From contig CM062205.1 in assembly GCA_031216445.1 (NCBI GenBank), forward strand, positions 19,113,501 to 19,177,500: DNA of 64,000 bases, written 5' to 3'. The DNA comes from Lateolabrax maculatus (lineage: Eukaryota > Chordata > Actinopteri > Acropomatiformes > Lateolabracidae). Made by a program: the position numbers and the translations under genes. The stretch's first letter is position 1. Each line of letters opens with the position of its first letter. Of this stretch, positions 39,426 to 51,990 are shown in pieces. The notes beneath the pieces are model-generated. The model worked only from the letters and a program-made list of their open reading frames with translations. It was not told the DNA's origin and searched no databases.

Positions 39426-40607
39426 TTTGATCTTTTTTAGTCTAGTAAACATAAATTGATGGGAAATAAACAAATGTTTCATTAAAGCAGCATTACAGCT
39501 CCTTTAGGGAAAACTAAAATGGTAAAAACGGATGCTAAGGGGTTAAAACATGAAGTCGCCATGTGATAATAACCATATGCATGACTTTTGACATATATAT
39601 GTGGATACAGTGCTACTCCCAGATTTTCTTTGTGGTACAGACTTGTGTGCTCATCTGTGTAAAGAAGAGCAGATGGAAGTTGATTTTTCAAGTGACATTT
39701 CAATTATAAAGTCGTCCAACACCACATTATTACACTCCTGCAGACTCCCAAAGCCACCAAAACCACTCACATACTGCACTGCACATTACAAGACACAAAC
39801 GTGAGCACACACAGGCACAGACACACTGAAACCACATGTTTCTGCACACATAAACACAGTGTAGTATCCATTTTTTAGGCTGATGCTCTTATCAGAACTA
39901 CACACACACTCACACACACTCCAACACACTCGAGGCAAGAGTAGGAGGAGCAGATCAAAGAAAATGTGGTTAAAAAGAACACCCAGGGACACCCACCTCC
40001 ACATAAACAGGGGATCTCCTTACCAAAAACAAAGAGGCCTGAGCAGCCAACCCACATCCAGCGGAACAGGGAGGGGTGAAAGGGGCTTAAGAAAAGGGGA
40101 GGGGGGGGTCAGAAAACATGTTACATGGGCGGAAAGGTAGAGCAAAATCATTCATTACTGTAATTACAACCTGAGCCCACTCACTCTTTCATTCAGCGGG
40201 AGTGGAGGAGAAAAGAAAAGAGGGAGAGGAGAGATTAAACTTGCCCACAGAGGTGTTTACCACACGCTGGGAGATAAGTTGTCCTGTTTCTTTCTTCAAA
40301 TGAGCACTCATAACGCGCACACACACAAACACATTGACGGAGAACGCACATATCACACACTGCAGGAGTTCCTTAATCAGTTAGAGTGATGCAGTTTATG
40401 TCAGTAAATTAAATGAGCTATGAAAGGCCTGTCTTAGTGGCTTCATCACAGTATTTATTTCCCCTCCCTGCTCTGAGTCATGCTCCTTCTCCACATCGCT
40501 TTACTCATTATACCTCCAAAGCGGAACAGTGTTTGACTACCAGATAAACATTTCTTACTTTGTTGTTTTTGTCCTCACATTTAAATCTGGACAGCTCATT
40601 GGATTGC

Positions 40608-41105
40608 TTAAAGGAATAGTAGGAACATTTTAGGAAAGGCTTTTATTTTCTTTCTTGCTGTGATATGATGAGAAGATCAATCCCACTCTTTTCTCCGTCT
40701 GTTAAAGCAGCTGTAATCAATATCATATCAATATGTGATATGAAAAGCATTGCTCTTAGTGATAAAACTGCAGAGAATTATCAGACTTGTTGCTTCTTTC
40801 AGCTCATTACTTTGATTTTCCCCAACTTTAATATTTTTGTTCCATCTCGCAGCAGGCAGATGTCCAAAGTTGACAAAATTATCCCATTAGCACCCTTTAA
40901 GCTCAGTAATCAGCACATTAAATCTCATTTGTTTAACCTGCATTGTAAAGCCAGTTTTCCTCTGATTACAGTCTTTATGCTAAGCTAGGCTAACCGTCTG
41001 CTGGCTGAAGCTGTATATTTAACAGACAGCTGTGAGAGTGGTGTCGATCTTCACATTTCACCCTCTGCAAGAAAATAAGTATGTTTCTCAAGATGTTGAG
41101 CTGCT
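40608..41105. mobile_element. Family A copy 4, interrupted by family B sequence
   Basis: The left end is ttaaaggaatagtaggaaca. The right part is gagagtggtgtcgatctt followed by ctgcaagaaaataagtatg. The middle (about 40708-40865) carries family B words instead (gtaatcaatatcat, cagagaattatcag, cagcaggcagatgt). The copy looks like an A element with a B fragment inside it. Confidence 0.65.
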
Positions 41106-42245
41106 CCTGTGCAAGTGGAAACAACAAAATCATTGACTAGATTTTTAATTTTCTAATCATCAAAAGAAGGAGGTTTTTATGTACCCCTGAATTTCGGACA
41201 AAACACAGTCAACCTTTTCAAAATCTCATAGAAGAAATGTAACAAAGTGTCACCTTTATCACTTTTATATGACTGATTTTGAGCACTGAACTGTCTCTCC
41301 ATCTGTTTGTGGAACATTTTCTGGAGTAAGTTGACTCACTTGGTGACCACAGCTTCTAGCCTCTTGTCTTTTTACAGCCTCCCCTCAATGTGTTTACCTT
41401 GCTCTCATCTCCATGTCCCTCAGGACTTCTTAAACACTGCCCTGGGTGTCCTTCTGGGGAAACAAACTTGCTGGGGAGAGGAAGGGAAACAGTAGCCTAA
41501 TGCGATGTGAGGACAACAACAACAATGCCTGGAAAGTTCACCTAGTGGGCCACATCATGCCATGATTACTGTAGCTGTTTCCAGTCATTCAGGAAAGAGG
41601 TGTTTCATCCAAGGAAATACGCCTCAGGCGCCCTGTAGCATTCATTCAGAAATATGATACTGTAAATGCATAAGAAAGTACATAACACATGTGATACGGA
41701 GTATATACATGTATATGCATGTGTGGATGTTTGCAGAAGTGTGCATAAGGTGTTTTATGTACAGTGTGTGTGGTTTGTGCCGTGTATGTGGTCCTTACTG
41801 TGTGTCTGTTTGTGGAAAAATTACAGACAGGGAGAAAATGAGGCAGACAGTGTAAGACTTTTCTGTAACATTTCTTTTTTAATTATTCTCTGATCTTGTC
41901 ACTGTGGAGAAGCAGACGGTGCTTTGTTGTGTTTTGGTTTGGTTTGCCACCGTCATATGTGTGTTAGTGCAGGTCATGAGTCTTAGTCTTTTCACAGAGC
42001 ACAAGGTTTTAAACTCATCTGGAGAGGGTGGGTGAGTGATTCTCTGTTCTCAACCACCGCTGAGACAGAGCACAAGTGTCACCAAGTGGACAGAAGCAGT
42101 ACGGCACCACTGCTGAATAAGGGTAACATAATAAAACAAAATAAATCCTTGTCTGGTCACACTCAGATATGTTGTAAAACAATCCAGTATATGAAAGGGA
42201 ATAGTGTTAAAATGATCAATCACAAAAAACTGTACTAGTGAAGAG

Positions 42246-42712
42246 TTAAAGAAATACTTTGGGATATACACTTATTTGCCTTCTGGCTTAGAGTTAGATG
42301 AGAAAACTGATACCACTCCTATATTTGTATGCTAAATATGAAGCTGCAGCTTAGCACAAAGACTGGAAACAGATAATCTGGCTCTGTCCAGAGGTAACAA
42401 AATCTACCAACAAGCACTTCTCGAGTTCACTATTTAACATTTATAAAACATACATTTCTTATCCAGGCGCAGTGACCTCCTGGTTTCGTGGTAACCAACA
42501 GAGTGACCTTCAGAGGTGCTGTTTTGATTTTTTTATCTTTGGACAGACTCCAAAGATAAAAAAGGTGTTTATAGCTTTTTTTCTCTTGTTTCCCATCTTT
42601 ATGCAATGCTATGCCTACTAACGGCTGGTCCTAACTTCATAATTGATGGACAGAGATAAGAGTGGTGGCAATCTCTCGAAAACAATTGGATTTCCCAAAA
42701 CTACTCCTTCAA
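42246..42712. mobile_element. Family A copy 5: diverged
   Basis: It starts ttaaagaaatactttgggat (a short deletion relative to other copies) and ends ttcccaaaactactccttca. Inner matches include gagttagatgagaaaactga, tctggctctgtccagaggta and gacctcctggtttcgtggta. No coding capacity. Confidence 0.7.
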
Positions 42713-45328
42713 GTCAAAGCATCAGCTGCGATGGACTGACACTAACCACAGATATTTGTGACACAGACACAATTAAAACTGTGATCTTAACAAAACTAGT
42801 ATATGTAGCAAAGCTGCCATTCAGAAATGATGGTACATAGCCTAATGTGAGGAGCAGAAACAAGGTCTGATTAGCCCTCATTGACCCTTTTTCCTACATC
42901 ATGGCATCTGATGAAAGACCAGTGATCCCTTCCACAGAAAACAACTCCTGTCAACTCTTAAACATGATGGTGATGCTATGGACATCTTGGGTCATGGGAT
43001 GAGTCATGAGTTATTAGATCCTGTTGCTCTCCATGGTCATTTAACAATCACTCCAGATTAATCTAATGCTGCAAACTCATGCTCTGCTCTCACATTGTTG
43101 TGAAATGATAACGTTCCATAAAAACATAGATAAAGTAAGATGCCCTCTACGGCCTCGTAATGCACCAGATTTCCACGAATTAGAGGCTTTCCTTCTTGAA
43201 GAACAGTCCAATATTGCATCATGATTATTTCTTGCTGTTATGATATGAAGGCACAGGGCAGACACACTTTTTATTTGGCGTTTATATTTATTTATAGGTG
43301 TTTTAGTTCATTTCTCCTCCCTTTTCTCTTCCCGTTTTTTGTTTTTACAGAGAGTGTATGTAGTGGTCAGAACATCTGCGTCCATCTGTGTGTTTTCCTT
43401 CCACTGACCTGAAACAACTCCTCTTCCTTCATAGATGTCGAGCCTCCACGCCTTTCTAAACAGAATCCAGCTCTCAATGGCTCATTGTATCTACCCCTGT
43501 GAAGTTACTCCTCTGACCTCCTCTCCTTCCACCCGCAGAACTGCTGCTTCAGCTACGGCCCATTTGGTTATATACATAGACACACGCGTGCACGGCTTCT
43601 ATATACAAAACGAATGTGTGCTGTGTAAATATGGATACACACAGTCGCTCATACACACCAGCATCCAAGGGCGCAAACAGCAGCCTCTCGCCTCTTTTTC
43701 TGCTGATGGTACATCTGCAGCCCAGATGTGCGCTGTACTCTGAGGTGCTGCTGAGCGCAGGATGTTTTGCATTCCCTCTGTGGAACATGTGAGGCGTTCC
43801 TGTGGGCCGTCCGTCTGGCTGCATTAGTCTGTGTGTCATGGGGATCTGTTTGCCTCGGCCCCTTGTAGGCTGGCTCCAGGGGTTTGGGTATGACTGTTAT
43901 CCAGGGCAGATGTGGGGTGCTGAATCAGGCAGTGAGAGGAAACTCCGGCCCTGGCAGGAGGGAGACACTGGCTGCCCTGTGTGGTGGTTCAGCCCTTCAT
44001 AACAACATCTTCCCAGGCTAACCTTCTCCGCTCCTGTATATGTCTCAGCTGATGCACTGTATCTGCCCAATGAATGAACTGAGTGCATTTATTTTTACTA
44101 CTGCTGACCTCAGTGCTGACCAAACCTCCCCAAAGAAGACATTTATACTTTTTGTCTTTGAGCTGCAGAACTAAATAATGTACCTCAAGGCCAAACCTGT
44201 AATATTTTGTTAATTTATTTGACTGAAGTTTCTCTATGCCAAGTAAAAAATCTTATTTTCATAGTTTTGACCATCAATTAATATTGCTTATAATAACATT
44301 ATAGTCAAGCCAAGTTAATTCCTGAGATCTGGAAACTTGATGACATGACTAATAATAAGTCAAATGGGGCAAGAAACATGAGGAGTCAGATGATGAAACA
44401 GCTTTTAAACAAAACTCCAAGTTAGCCATTTGTTAGAGAAAACAAACAGGTATATCAAAATTATTACCCAAATGTCCATACTTAAACATCTATCACAAAT
44501 TTGTCCTACTGCACTTATCGTCGTTTTTCATCTTGGGTGCATTCACTTTTGGTTTTACCTCCAGATAAAGTACTTTTTAGGAAATCTGGCTAACTGTTGG
44601 TTTGTTCACATCCTGCGCTTTGCTCTCAGATCTCAGTATTTACTTGTGCTCAGTACAGTGTTACCATAATTGATAGAAATGATGTCCAAATTATGACACG
44701 AAGACCCAAGTTGAAGAAGTGAATTTAAAAACTCACCAGAATTTGAAAGAAAAGCTCAAAATGTAAATGTTTCATTTAAAAATGTTAACAACCCAAAATC
44801 TTAAAATGTAGATCATGACTAATTAAGATTAAGATTGCGTTATTAAGTCACTACAAACAGTGAGCACCATCCCTGCCTCTGTTCTCATGTTAGTCTCGGT
44901 TGGTGTAGAAAATGTGCAGTTAATGCGGCACAAAAGCTGCACAGGAACTCTTCAGATGGCACAAATCCCAGAGAGGAAGTCAGAGAAACATGATCGTGTG
45001 TTGGTGTGGCAGATACTGCAGTATGTGTAACAATAAAGATGTGGCAGATATGTGACTACATGTATTGCAGTGTAGCATGGTGAAACTCCAGGGCTTTTAT
45101 AGTTGAAGTAGCGTGTGATGACAGCCAGAGTGCAGGCAGTAGAAATGGCTCTTTTCACCACTGCAGTTGAAGTGGTGGAGGTGCAATACACGTAATAGCT
45201 GAGCTTAAAGTGTCCAATTCGGCACAACAGTAGTATTTCTGTAGAAGTACCTACAGACAATGTCACAGCACCAGCATCACTGCTACCCAAACTTGCTTTC
45301 CTCCCTGTCATTCTATCAACCAGGCACT

Positions 45329-45545
45329 TGGGGAACTCCACAGATTTCACACATCAAAATCAGTTTTCTTGTCATGTGGAGAAACTATTGAGTCGCATTA
45401 TGGGAAGTGTAGGGACCTTGTGTTTTTGGAGCTTGACTCATACTAAGGGACAAAATGTCAGGATATCTCTGACTCCGCTGCCAATCCCTTTGAATATTAT
45501 TTTTCTAATCCAATCAAAGTACCCCAACTTTACGGAAGTGCCTAA
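45329..45545. mobile_element. Family D copy 2: internally deleted, right end lost
   Basis: It shares ggaactccacagatttcaca near the left end, then gcattatgggaagtgtaggg, gtttttggagcttgac and ccccaactttacggaagtgc with the copy at 37 kb. About 150 bp of the middle and the terminal TTAA are missing. Confidence 0.65.
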
Positions 45546-47497
45546 CCCTGTCTTCAAAATATACACACATAAGGCTGCAGTTAGTTTTTATTTCCGTGTC
45601 ATTCAAAACATTTGTTCTGTCCCACACTTCTTCCATGTTTTCCAGCCTCAATGATCTAACTCCCTGAATTAGTCTTCCTCATGTTTCTCTGCCTGTATCT
45701 GTTAGCACTTGTCCCACGACTGTGCACACAAGTCCGCCAGTCCCTCTCCCAGTTAAACCTCCTCAGTAGCATTTCTTCAGGCAGTGCCTGCCGTTGGCCG
45801 GCGTCTCCACAGCTGGCCGAGAACAGATTCCAGTCCAAGCAATTGTGGCCCTCACACCACCTGCTACAGGGTCATGGTCATAGGGTGAGCTTGCTCAGGA
45901 TGTGTGTTGTGTGTGTGTCTGCGTATAGAGGTCTAAAGGATGCATTAATACACACATACACACACACGTAACTGACACAGCATGAGGCTCCATTGTGTCC
46001 TAATCAGTATACCAGGAACTGAATAACCAGTATGTCCTCCATCCTTCACTCCAGTTGACCGAGTACAACGAGATAGGGACAGCGAGAGGCAGAGAGCTGG
46101 AATCCCTCTTTGATCAAAGTGTCCGTTATTAAATGGGATGTGGCATTGCTGGGGGTGGAGGAGGCGGGAGGAGGCTGGTGGGCCTGAGTGCAGGGAGAGA
46201 GTGCTCAATTGTCTTGTCCCTTTCTTTTTCTTTCTGGGATGCACACCCCCACCAAGAAGCCGATACTGAGGTCGTGACCTTCTGCCCCCCTTTCCTCTGC
46301 CGCTACTTGAAGGACGCTTTATGTCATGTGTAACTGCTGAACAACCCCCTTTCAGAAACGTATCCACTCTAACTGTCTTACACAACTACTTTCTTGCCAC
46401 CCTGCTTCATTCAGGAGGTGGAGGCTGGAGCGTTAGCTAGGGGGTTTGGAAGCTTTTTTTTTCTTCTTCTTTCTCTCTCTCTGTAGATTAAAGACAAAAA
46501 CCGACAAGAGCTGGACAAAAGACAAATTGACTGCACCAGTATGTTTTACTTATGGCAGCATCTGTTGCTGTGGGTGCGGTGATAGTTTTTTAAAAAAGGG
46601 CCACAATTGTTTTCTGAGAAAAAGGAGGAGGGGTGCAGCAGAAGGGGGGCTGTTTGTTTCAAGAGTCTGGTGTTATTTACTCTATTGTTATATGTGTGTA
46701 CAGCCAAGCCATCAAAGAGTCTTGAGCAGAACGTTTGGTCATTAACAGAACTGTTAAAAACTGTGTTTGACAGCTGTATGACATATTTTTCTCTTGGAAG
46801 TGCTGCATTAAGTGACAAGTGTGAACAAAAAGCATCTGTAGTCTTTATAAGATGCACTGTGATGGCCTTAGAGATAAATCTTTTCCATTTACTTGTGTAA
46901 ACTGAAGGGGGGGAGGGGGGGAGCAAGCTCTATTCCAACACAAGATATCCAGCATGTGGAAAACATGATGCAGAGTGTTACCAATCAACAATTTAAAAAA
47001 AAAAAAGAAGAAAGAAAATCCAATTATAGTAATTTTTCAAACACGTGAGATACTCTGAGTCCTTGGCTGACAAAAGTGACATTGAAAATAAACTGGTTAG
47101 TGTCTTTTTTGGGGAGAGGACAGAAATAACATAAAAACGCTGATATTTAACTCACACTAACTAACTACACTAACTAATGGTCAAGTTTAACTTGACTCAA
47201 CATGAATAGAAATGTTTTTTGACGTCATATAAAATAGGAAAGAAAAACTTTTGCCCTTTTACATCTTCCACTCCATCCTCAAGAAACATTTTGCAATACA
47301 GAAACTACATTACATCGATTACAAATAAGTACGTAAGACAATAAGTATCGCAGGAGGAGGAAAAAATTTACACCAATATCAATATTGATCCAGTTTATTG
47401 GTTGCCAAGTTGGTTCCAAGTTCCCAAAAATGATCAGTAATAAATTCTTGATGGAGCACAGAATCTAACATCTAATTGGATATAATACATAACCTCT

Positions 47498-47660
47498 GCA
47501 GTGATGGAAAAAGTACTCAGATCTTCGACTTAAGTAAAAGTACCAACACCACACTGTAGAAATACTCTGTTACAAGTAAAAGTCTTACATTCAAAAGTAT
47601 TAGCATCAATATTATTATACTATTGAATTAAAATGATTGATTATTAATGTGTGCATCACT
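47498..47660 (+). repeat. Family E copy 2
   Basis: It reads gcagtgatggaaaaagtact, ttaagtaaaagtacc, ctctgttacaagtaaaagtc, then agcatcaatattattatac. It is the forward counterpart of the reversed copy at 50.5-50.9 kb. Confidence 0.68.
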
Positions 47661-48591
47661 TTAAAGGGTAGTGTGTGATGCATAAGCATTAGTTTTCTGT
47701 CAGGGAAGCAACATAAATAAAAACTATTCAATATTTTCATTAATATCATAAATAGGAAATATGATAAATCCATTTGAACCACTGATTTTCTTCTCAAAAT
47801 CAAAATGTAATCGTGACTCATCCAGAACCTTATTTAGGAATGAAATCTTTAGAGAGCAACAGAACAGAGAGGCTGCAGTTGTGGCGGTCCCTTGTGGTGA
47901 AAATTTAAAAAGAAAGGACATAGAGGACAGTGCCTTTACTGTCCAGCAGAGGACAGCATGGCACTGAAATTGTTACATGACCTGAAATTCTTCTCAAGAG
48001 TTACAGCAAAGTTTGAGCCCTCTGCCTTCCTCTATTCTCACTTTCTTTCAGTCACTCTTTGCCTGTCCCACTTTCTCGGCCTCCCTCACTCATTTCTTTT
48101 CATCAGTCACTTTAATTCTCCATGTTCTTTACTCGATCTGCCTCTCTCTTTCCCTCTTGTCAGCTTTGCTACGGTTGCACACAGACAGACAATACCATAC
48201 AGGCAGGCAAACAAACCATATGGTCTGTTTTTTGAGTTGTGTAGCAGAGAGCGGTTTTTCCTCTCCTCTCTATACTGCTGTCTGCTCTGCCTGAGTCTGC
48301 TAAAACCATCACTCTGCCCCCCTCTAACCTACGCCCTCTGTTTTTTCTCTCTCCATGAAAACTGCCTTCCTGCCTTCCTCGGCCTTTTCTCCTCACTCAT
48401 CTGTCTTCCTCCGCCACCTCCTCCCACTCCTCCTTTATTTCTCTCTTCATTCTTCACCTTCAAATCTATCTTTTTCTTCCTGTGACCAAATGCTGTCAGG
48501 GTCATTGACTACATGTGGATGACATCAGCTCCCCACTCACTGAGATCAAAGAAGCTGATGTATGAAAAGAAAACCAAGGTGGGATACGGCC

Positions 48592-48616
48592 AGTGTGTGT
48601 GTGTGTGTGTGTGCGT
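48592..48616. repeat. (GT)n microsatellite
   Basis: A short GT array with a terminal gc change. Confidence 0.9.
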
Positions 48617-49019
48617 GCTGGATCCTTCTCACCAGCCCTAATTCATATTTCTTACATTTCTCCCTGTCAAAGAAGATGCAAGACGCTGAGGATACAGACC
48701 TCATGGTTTTTACATCAGCTGTTCTAAGGCAGGATCAGCTCCATGCATGTGGGTTCCACAAATCACAGCTTCATTATTTTTTTGATTTATTCAGTTTTTC
48801 TTTGTGTTTGTTAGGCACTGCTTCATGTCTTGCACTTTAGCAGAGATGTTAAATGGCGTATGGTCAGAGTTAATGTTCCATCTCGTTTCTGTCATGAAAC
48901 AAATTTTAAGCGGTCAGCTGATGATTTTGACCGTATTTTTAAGGGCATCTCAACCCTTTTTGGAGATGTATGAAGAAAGCCATTTACTTATCAATAAGTA
49001 AATACTCTTTTTTTCCCCC

Positions 49020-49465
49020 CAATCTAGCAATGTGGCTCTAGGGATGTTAATGTCCACCACTTTGGTCCAGACGGAAATATCTCACCAACTATTTGATGGA
49101 TTGCCAGACAGTCATGGTCCCCAGAGGATAAATCCAAATGATTTAAGTGATCCCCTGACTTTTCCTTTAGAGCAACCCTGAGGGTCACAGTTTTGGTTTT
49201 GAGCAAAATATCTTGACAACTGTTTGATGGATGGTCATAAAATTTGGTACAGACGTGTGTGTTTCCCACAGGATTCATTGCGAAAACTTGAATGATCCTC
49301 AGACGTTTCATCTAGTGCCACGATCAGACTAATGACTAAAGAGCTGCAAAAAAAATTACATCACCATTATCATCATCTCTGCTTTGTGTTTAGTGCTAAA
49401 TTAAAGTAAGCATGTTAATGTAATATCTAAACTTAAATGGTAAACATGGTGAACATTATACCTGC
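49020..49465 (+). repeat. Family C copy 2
   Basis: It shares ccaccactttggtccagacg, atggtccccagaggata, gtgatcccctgacttttcct, gttttgagcaaaatatcttg and tggtgaacattatacctgct with the general pattern of the family. The middle contains two imperfect internal units, as in the other copies. Confidence 0.7.
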
Positions 49466-50469
49466 TACCCGTCAGCCAGGGTGGCCCAAGAGAGTTGGCA
49501 TGAGGAGGGTGCAGTGTATGAGTGTGTGTGGTGACTTTCAGTGTACAAGCCTGTCACGGGTCTCTCTATCCTGTTCTTTGTCCCATGAAGTCCTGTGTGG
49601 ACCTCTGGTGTGGACCTCTTTAACAACAAAGTCAGTTTGGTATGTGTTTACCCAAAGCCGCCCTCAGTGTCTCCTCTCCTCCTCTGCAGAAACTGGTTGG
49701 CAGATAACAAACACCTCTCAGCGCTGACTGACCAGGGGATTTATGGCTTCATAAAAGTCTGGTTTGGGGATATGCTCAACAGTTTCCCCTCCAGGAGGTC
49801 ATTTTGAGCTGTTTTTTGCTCTGTCAACACATCAAACCGCGAGTGACGCTGACCAGTCCGCAGCAACAGCATCTGGGAATGTGTGGCGAAGATGGTGCCC
49901 TCTATACTTTGTTTTTAAACTTTTGTCAGCTAAGTGAGTGTGGATATGTGATGTTTTCTGGTCAAATCAAGACTTTGTCAGTGTCAGTCATGTGTGTGGT
50001 ATGTTTGGTGCTCCTAGAGTCAACACGGATGTGTCGGTGCTAATCCCTTTGTGGGGCATTCACACTCTTCTACCTCATCTTCTGGGGTTGAAAAGACATC
50101 ACGCTTTCAACAGGTGGAGCATACAGCAGCAAAGCGGTGTGTTCATAGGTTGTATGGAGGTCTGTGTGGGCCTCACACCTTCTCTTTGAGCTCACAACTC
50201 AGTCTGCACTACTCAGCACCAACACCAACACCAACAACAGATGTATTCACACATTCACACAGGCATCCCCAGAGGACCAGCAGGAGGAAGTGGACTTGGG
50301 GAAAACAAAACATGTCCGTTTTGAGTCTCTAAACCTCAGAGTAAAGTGTGAAAACCAAATTTTCATGTTTTTAGGAGGAGTTCTGTAGTGGACTAGGAGC
50401 TGTCTGTGTCTGGCCAAGAAGAGACTCTAAGGACAGAGATTGTAAAGGCCCCAGAGGCAAATAGAGATT
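49466..50469. other. Gene-poor DNA, 1 kb
   Basis: Mixed DNA with several overlapping short + frames of 65-96 codons. A short caacac trimer-like run lies at 50218-50240. Nothing is recognised as a gene. Confidence 0.5.
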
Positions 50470-50861
50470 TGTGATTTTTGGCTATTTAAATAAAATCTAA
50501 AACATTTCCTATACATTTGTGTAGCAGAACTCAGTTTTTGTCTTTTCTGCCCGATTAATCATCTCACGACCCCTCAGATTTATCTTGTGACCTTTTGAAA
50601 GTGACCCAACCCTTAGGTTGGGAACCACTGGACTAAACTAACAGTATATAAAGTAGTTAAAACTAGTTCCACCTAGACAAGCTGTAAGATGATGCTCTAA
50701 TAAATGTAATAAGAATGTAACATTGACATGGGTTGAATTTTCTGTTAATTTTACTTTAGAAGGATTTTGAATGCAGGACTTTTACTTGTAACAAAGTATT
50801 TTTACATTGTTATATTAGTACTTTTACTCTAGTGAAGGATCTGAATACTTTTTTCACCACT
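50470..50861 (-). repeat. Family E copy 3, reverse orientation
   Basis: On the minus strand it starts agtggtgaaaaaagtattca, then tagagtaaaagtac, tttgttacaagtaaaagtcc, ttaactactttatatactg, then ccagtggttcccaaccta and a region with ggggtcgtgag. It extends further than copy 2 and shows the family's distal part. Confidence 0.66.
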
Positions 50862-51685
50862 ATTCACATATAAAGTTTGGTAAGAAACACAATCCAGCAG
50901 CAATGATGAAGAAATGTTGTCAACTTTAAATGCTCGTTTCTGCTTTTCTTTAAAATGATAGCACCCAAACCTCACATCCTGTCTGCTTGTGTTAAACGAG
51001 ACGCTTATCAAAACTGGATCTTATCATCTCTTCATGCAAAACACTCTCACTCTGTAGCGGCTGACACTGGGCCAGTCGCAGGGCAGGACCGCAGCCAAAA
51101 TTTTCCCCAGAGGAGCGAAGCCTTCAGGCTGAAGAGTCACAGTTTACAATGCTGGGTTTTCTCCATTTCATGCTCTCATACTCTCCATTGTCCCCGAGCT
51201 TTCACAGCTCCCCATCCGTATGGCTTCAAAAGATCATGTGACATTGCCTCATCCTCTGTTTGCAAAACGCCCTGTTTTTCTACCTCCACCCTGTTTTACT
51301 GTGTTTTTTCCAAATTTCTAAACACATATTATGCACGCTATCTGGCATTGCGCTCTAGTTCTATCGCTCACTCCATCGTTCTTCATCTCCGTATGCTCCT
51401 TCTCACTTGATTCACAATTTCCCAGCGTAAACAGAGAGTGTATTGTGCACAGTCAGATCTTGTCTGTCTTTGGTGTTTTGTCTGTGGGAATCACCATGAT
51501 GGATTGAGATCCCCTTGATGCCTGCAAGGTGTGCAAGTGGACGTTTCCACTCACTCTCCCTTTGACAGTCAGCAAACAACAATGGTGTTTGGTTTGGTGT
51601 GCTACGCCTGCTCTTCTAACCCTTCCAGTAAGGACAGCGAATATAGTGACAAATGATGGTGTTGTGTTTGTATTTGGCGTAAAGA
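50862..51685. other. Unassigned DNA with a 151-codon open frame
   Basis: The + frame 50955-51410 is the longest here that is not low-complexity, but it has no motif I recognise and no flanking exon partners. It is treated as non-coding by default. Confidence 0.4.
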
Positions 51686-51771
51686 CATTTGAGTGGTATC
51701 AACCTTCTCATCTAACTCTCCGCTAGAAAGCTAATGAGTGTATTTCCCAAAATGTTTAACTGTTCCTTGAA
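51686..51771. mobile_element. Family A copy 6: right-end fragment
   Basis: Only the last part is present: gagtggtatcaaccttctca, then tatttcccaaaatg, ending at gttccttgaa. The left part is missing. Confidence 0.65.
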
Positions 51772-51784
51772 GCATTGTTCCCTG

Positions 51785-51862
51785 CATTCAGCATTCTGTC
51801 CCGAATTTCCTTCAGGATTATAAAGTTCTATCTTATCTTATCTTATCTAATCTTATTTTAAC
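51785..51862 (+). repeat. Likely retrotransposon 3' tail with TTATC repeat
   Basis: The words ccgaatttccttcaggatta and taaagttctatc, followed by a short ttatc array, resemble the 3' ends of fish LINE/SINE retroposons. The body is absent, as expected for a strongly 5'-truncated copy. The class is inferred. Confidence 0.5.
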
Positions 51863-51881
51863 AGCTGCATAACATCTTTTT

Positions 51882-51990
51882 AGGGTAGCCTCGTGGTAAA
51901 TGAGACAACCCCATGGCTGTAAGGTTAGAGGGTTGACTTCCTTCCTGATCTAGCTGCTCTTCAGCAAGACACTGAACTCTTCCCTCTGGT
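51882..51990 (+). repeat. Degraded SINE-like fragment with a tRNA-like box B
   Basis: The stretch agggtagcctcgtggtaaat, then taaggttagagggttgactt, then agcaagacactgaactct resembles a tRNA-derived repeat in which ggttgacttcc would be a decayed box B. It follows the retroposon tail by 20 bases. It is not a functional tRNA gene: there is no acceptor-stem pairing or clean box A. Confidence 0.42.

Larger units (their letters stand above)
39426..45328. other. Gene-poor DNA, 5.9 kb, with family A copies 4 and 5
   Basis: Apart from the A copies there are short CA-rich stretches (39.8-39.93 kb and about 40.31-40.33 kb) and a GC-richer patch near 43.8-44.05 kb. No coding exon is recognised. A 132-codon minus frame (44952-45350) has no known motif. 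Confidence 0.5.
45546..49019. other. Gene-poor DNA, 3.5 kb, with a long pyrimidine-rich tract
   Basis: The stretch 48010-48480 is strongly C/T-rich, which removes stop codons and gives a 175-codon Leu/Ser/Phe frame. It contains family E copy 2 and a GT array. No gene is supported. Confidence 0.55.

Noticed and set aside
45656..45838. Protein-like 60-codon minus frame
   Set aside because: Short, no known motif, and no good splice sites at either end. Chance cannot be excluded.
45945..46385. 146-codon minus frame
   Set aside because: It contains repeat-derived Cys-Val-Cys-Val and Arg/Lys runs and shows no family resemblance.
47958..48485. 175-codon + frame, the longest ORF in the window
   Set aside because: It lies in a C/T-rich tract where stop codons are rare. 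The product is Leu/Ser/Phe/Pro low complexity with no domain, and other frames of the same strand are also open.
50955..51410. 151-codon + frame
   Set aside because: Not low complexity, but no domain, no conserved-looking motif and repeats on both sides. Kept only as an unassigned frame in the interval note.
51882..51990. tRNA gene
   Set aside because: Only a decayed box-B-like word is present, with no cloverleaf. It is better explained as a SINE-like fragment.
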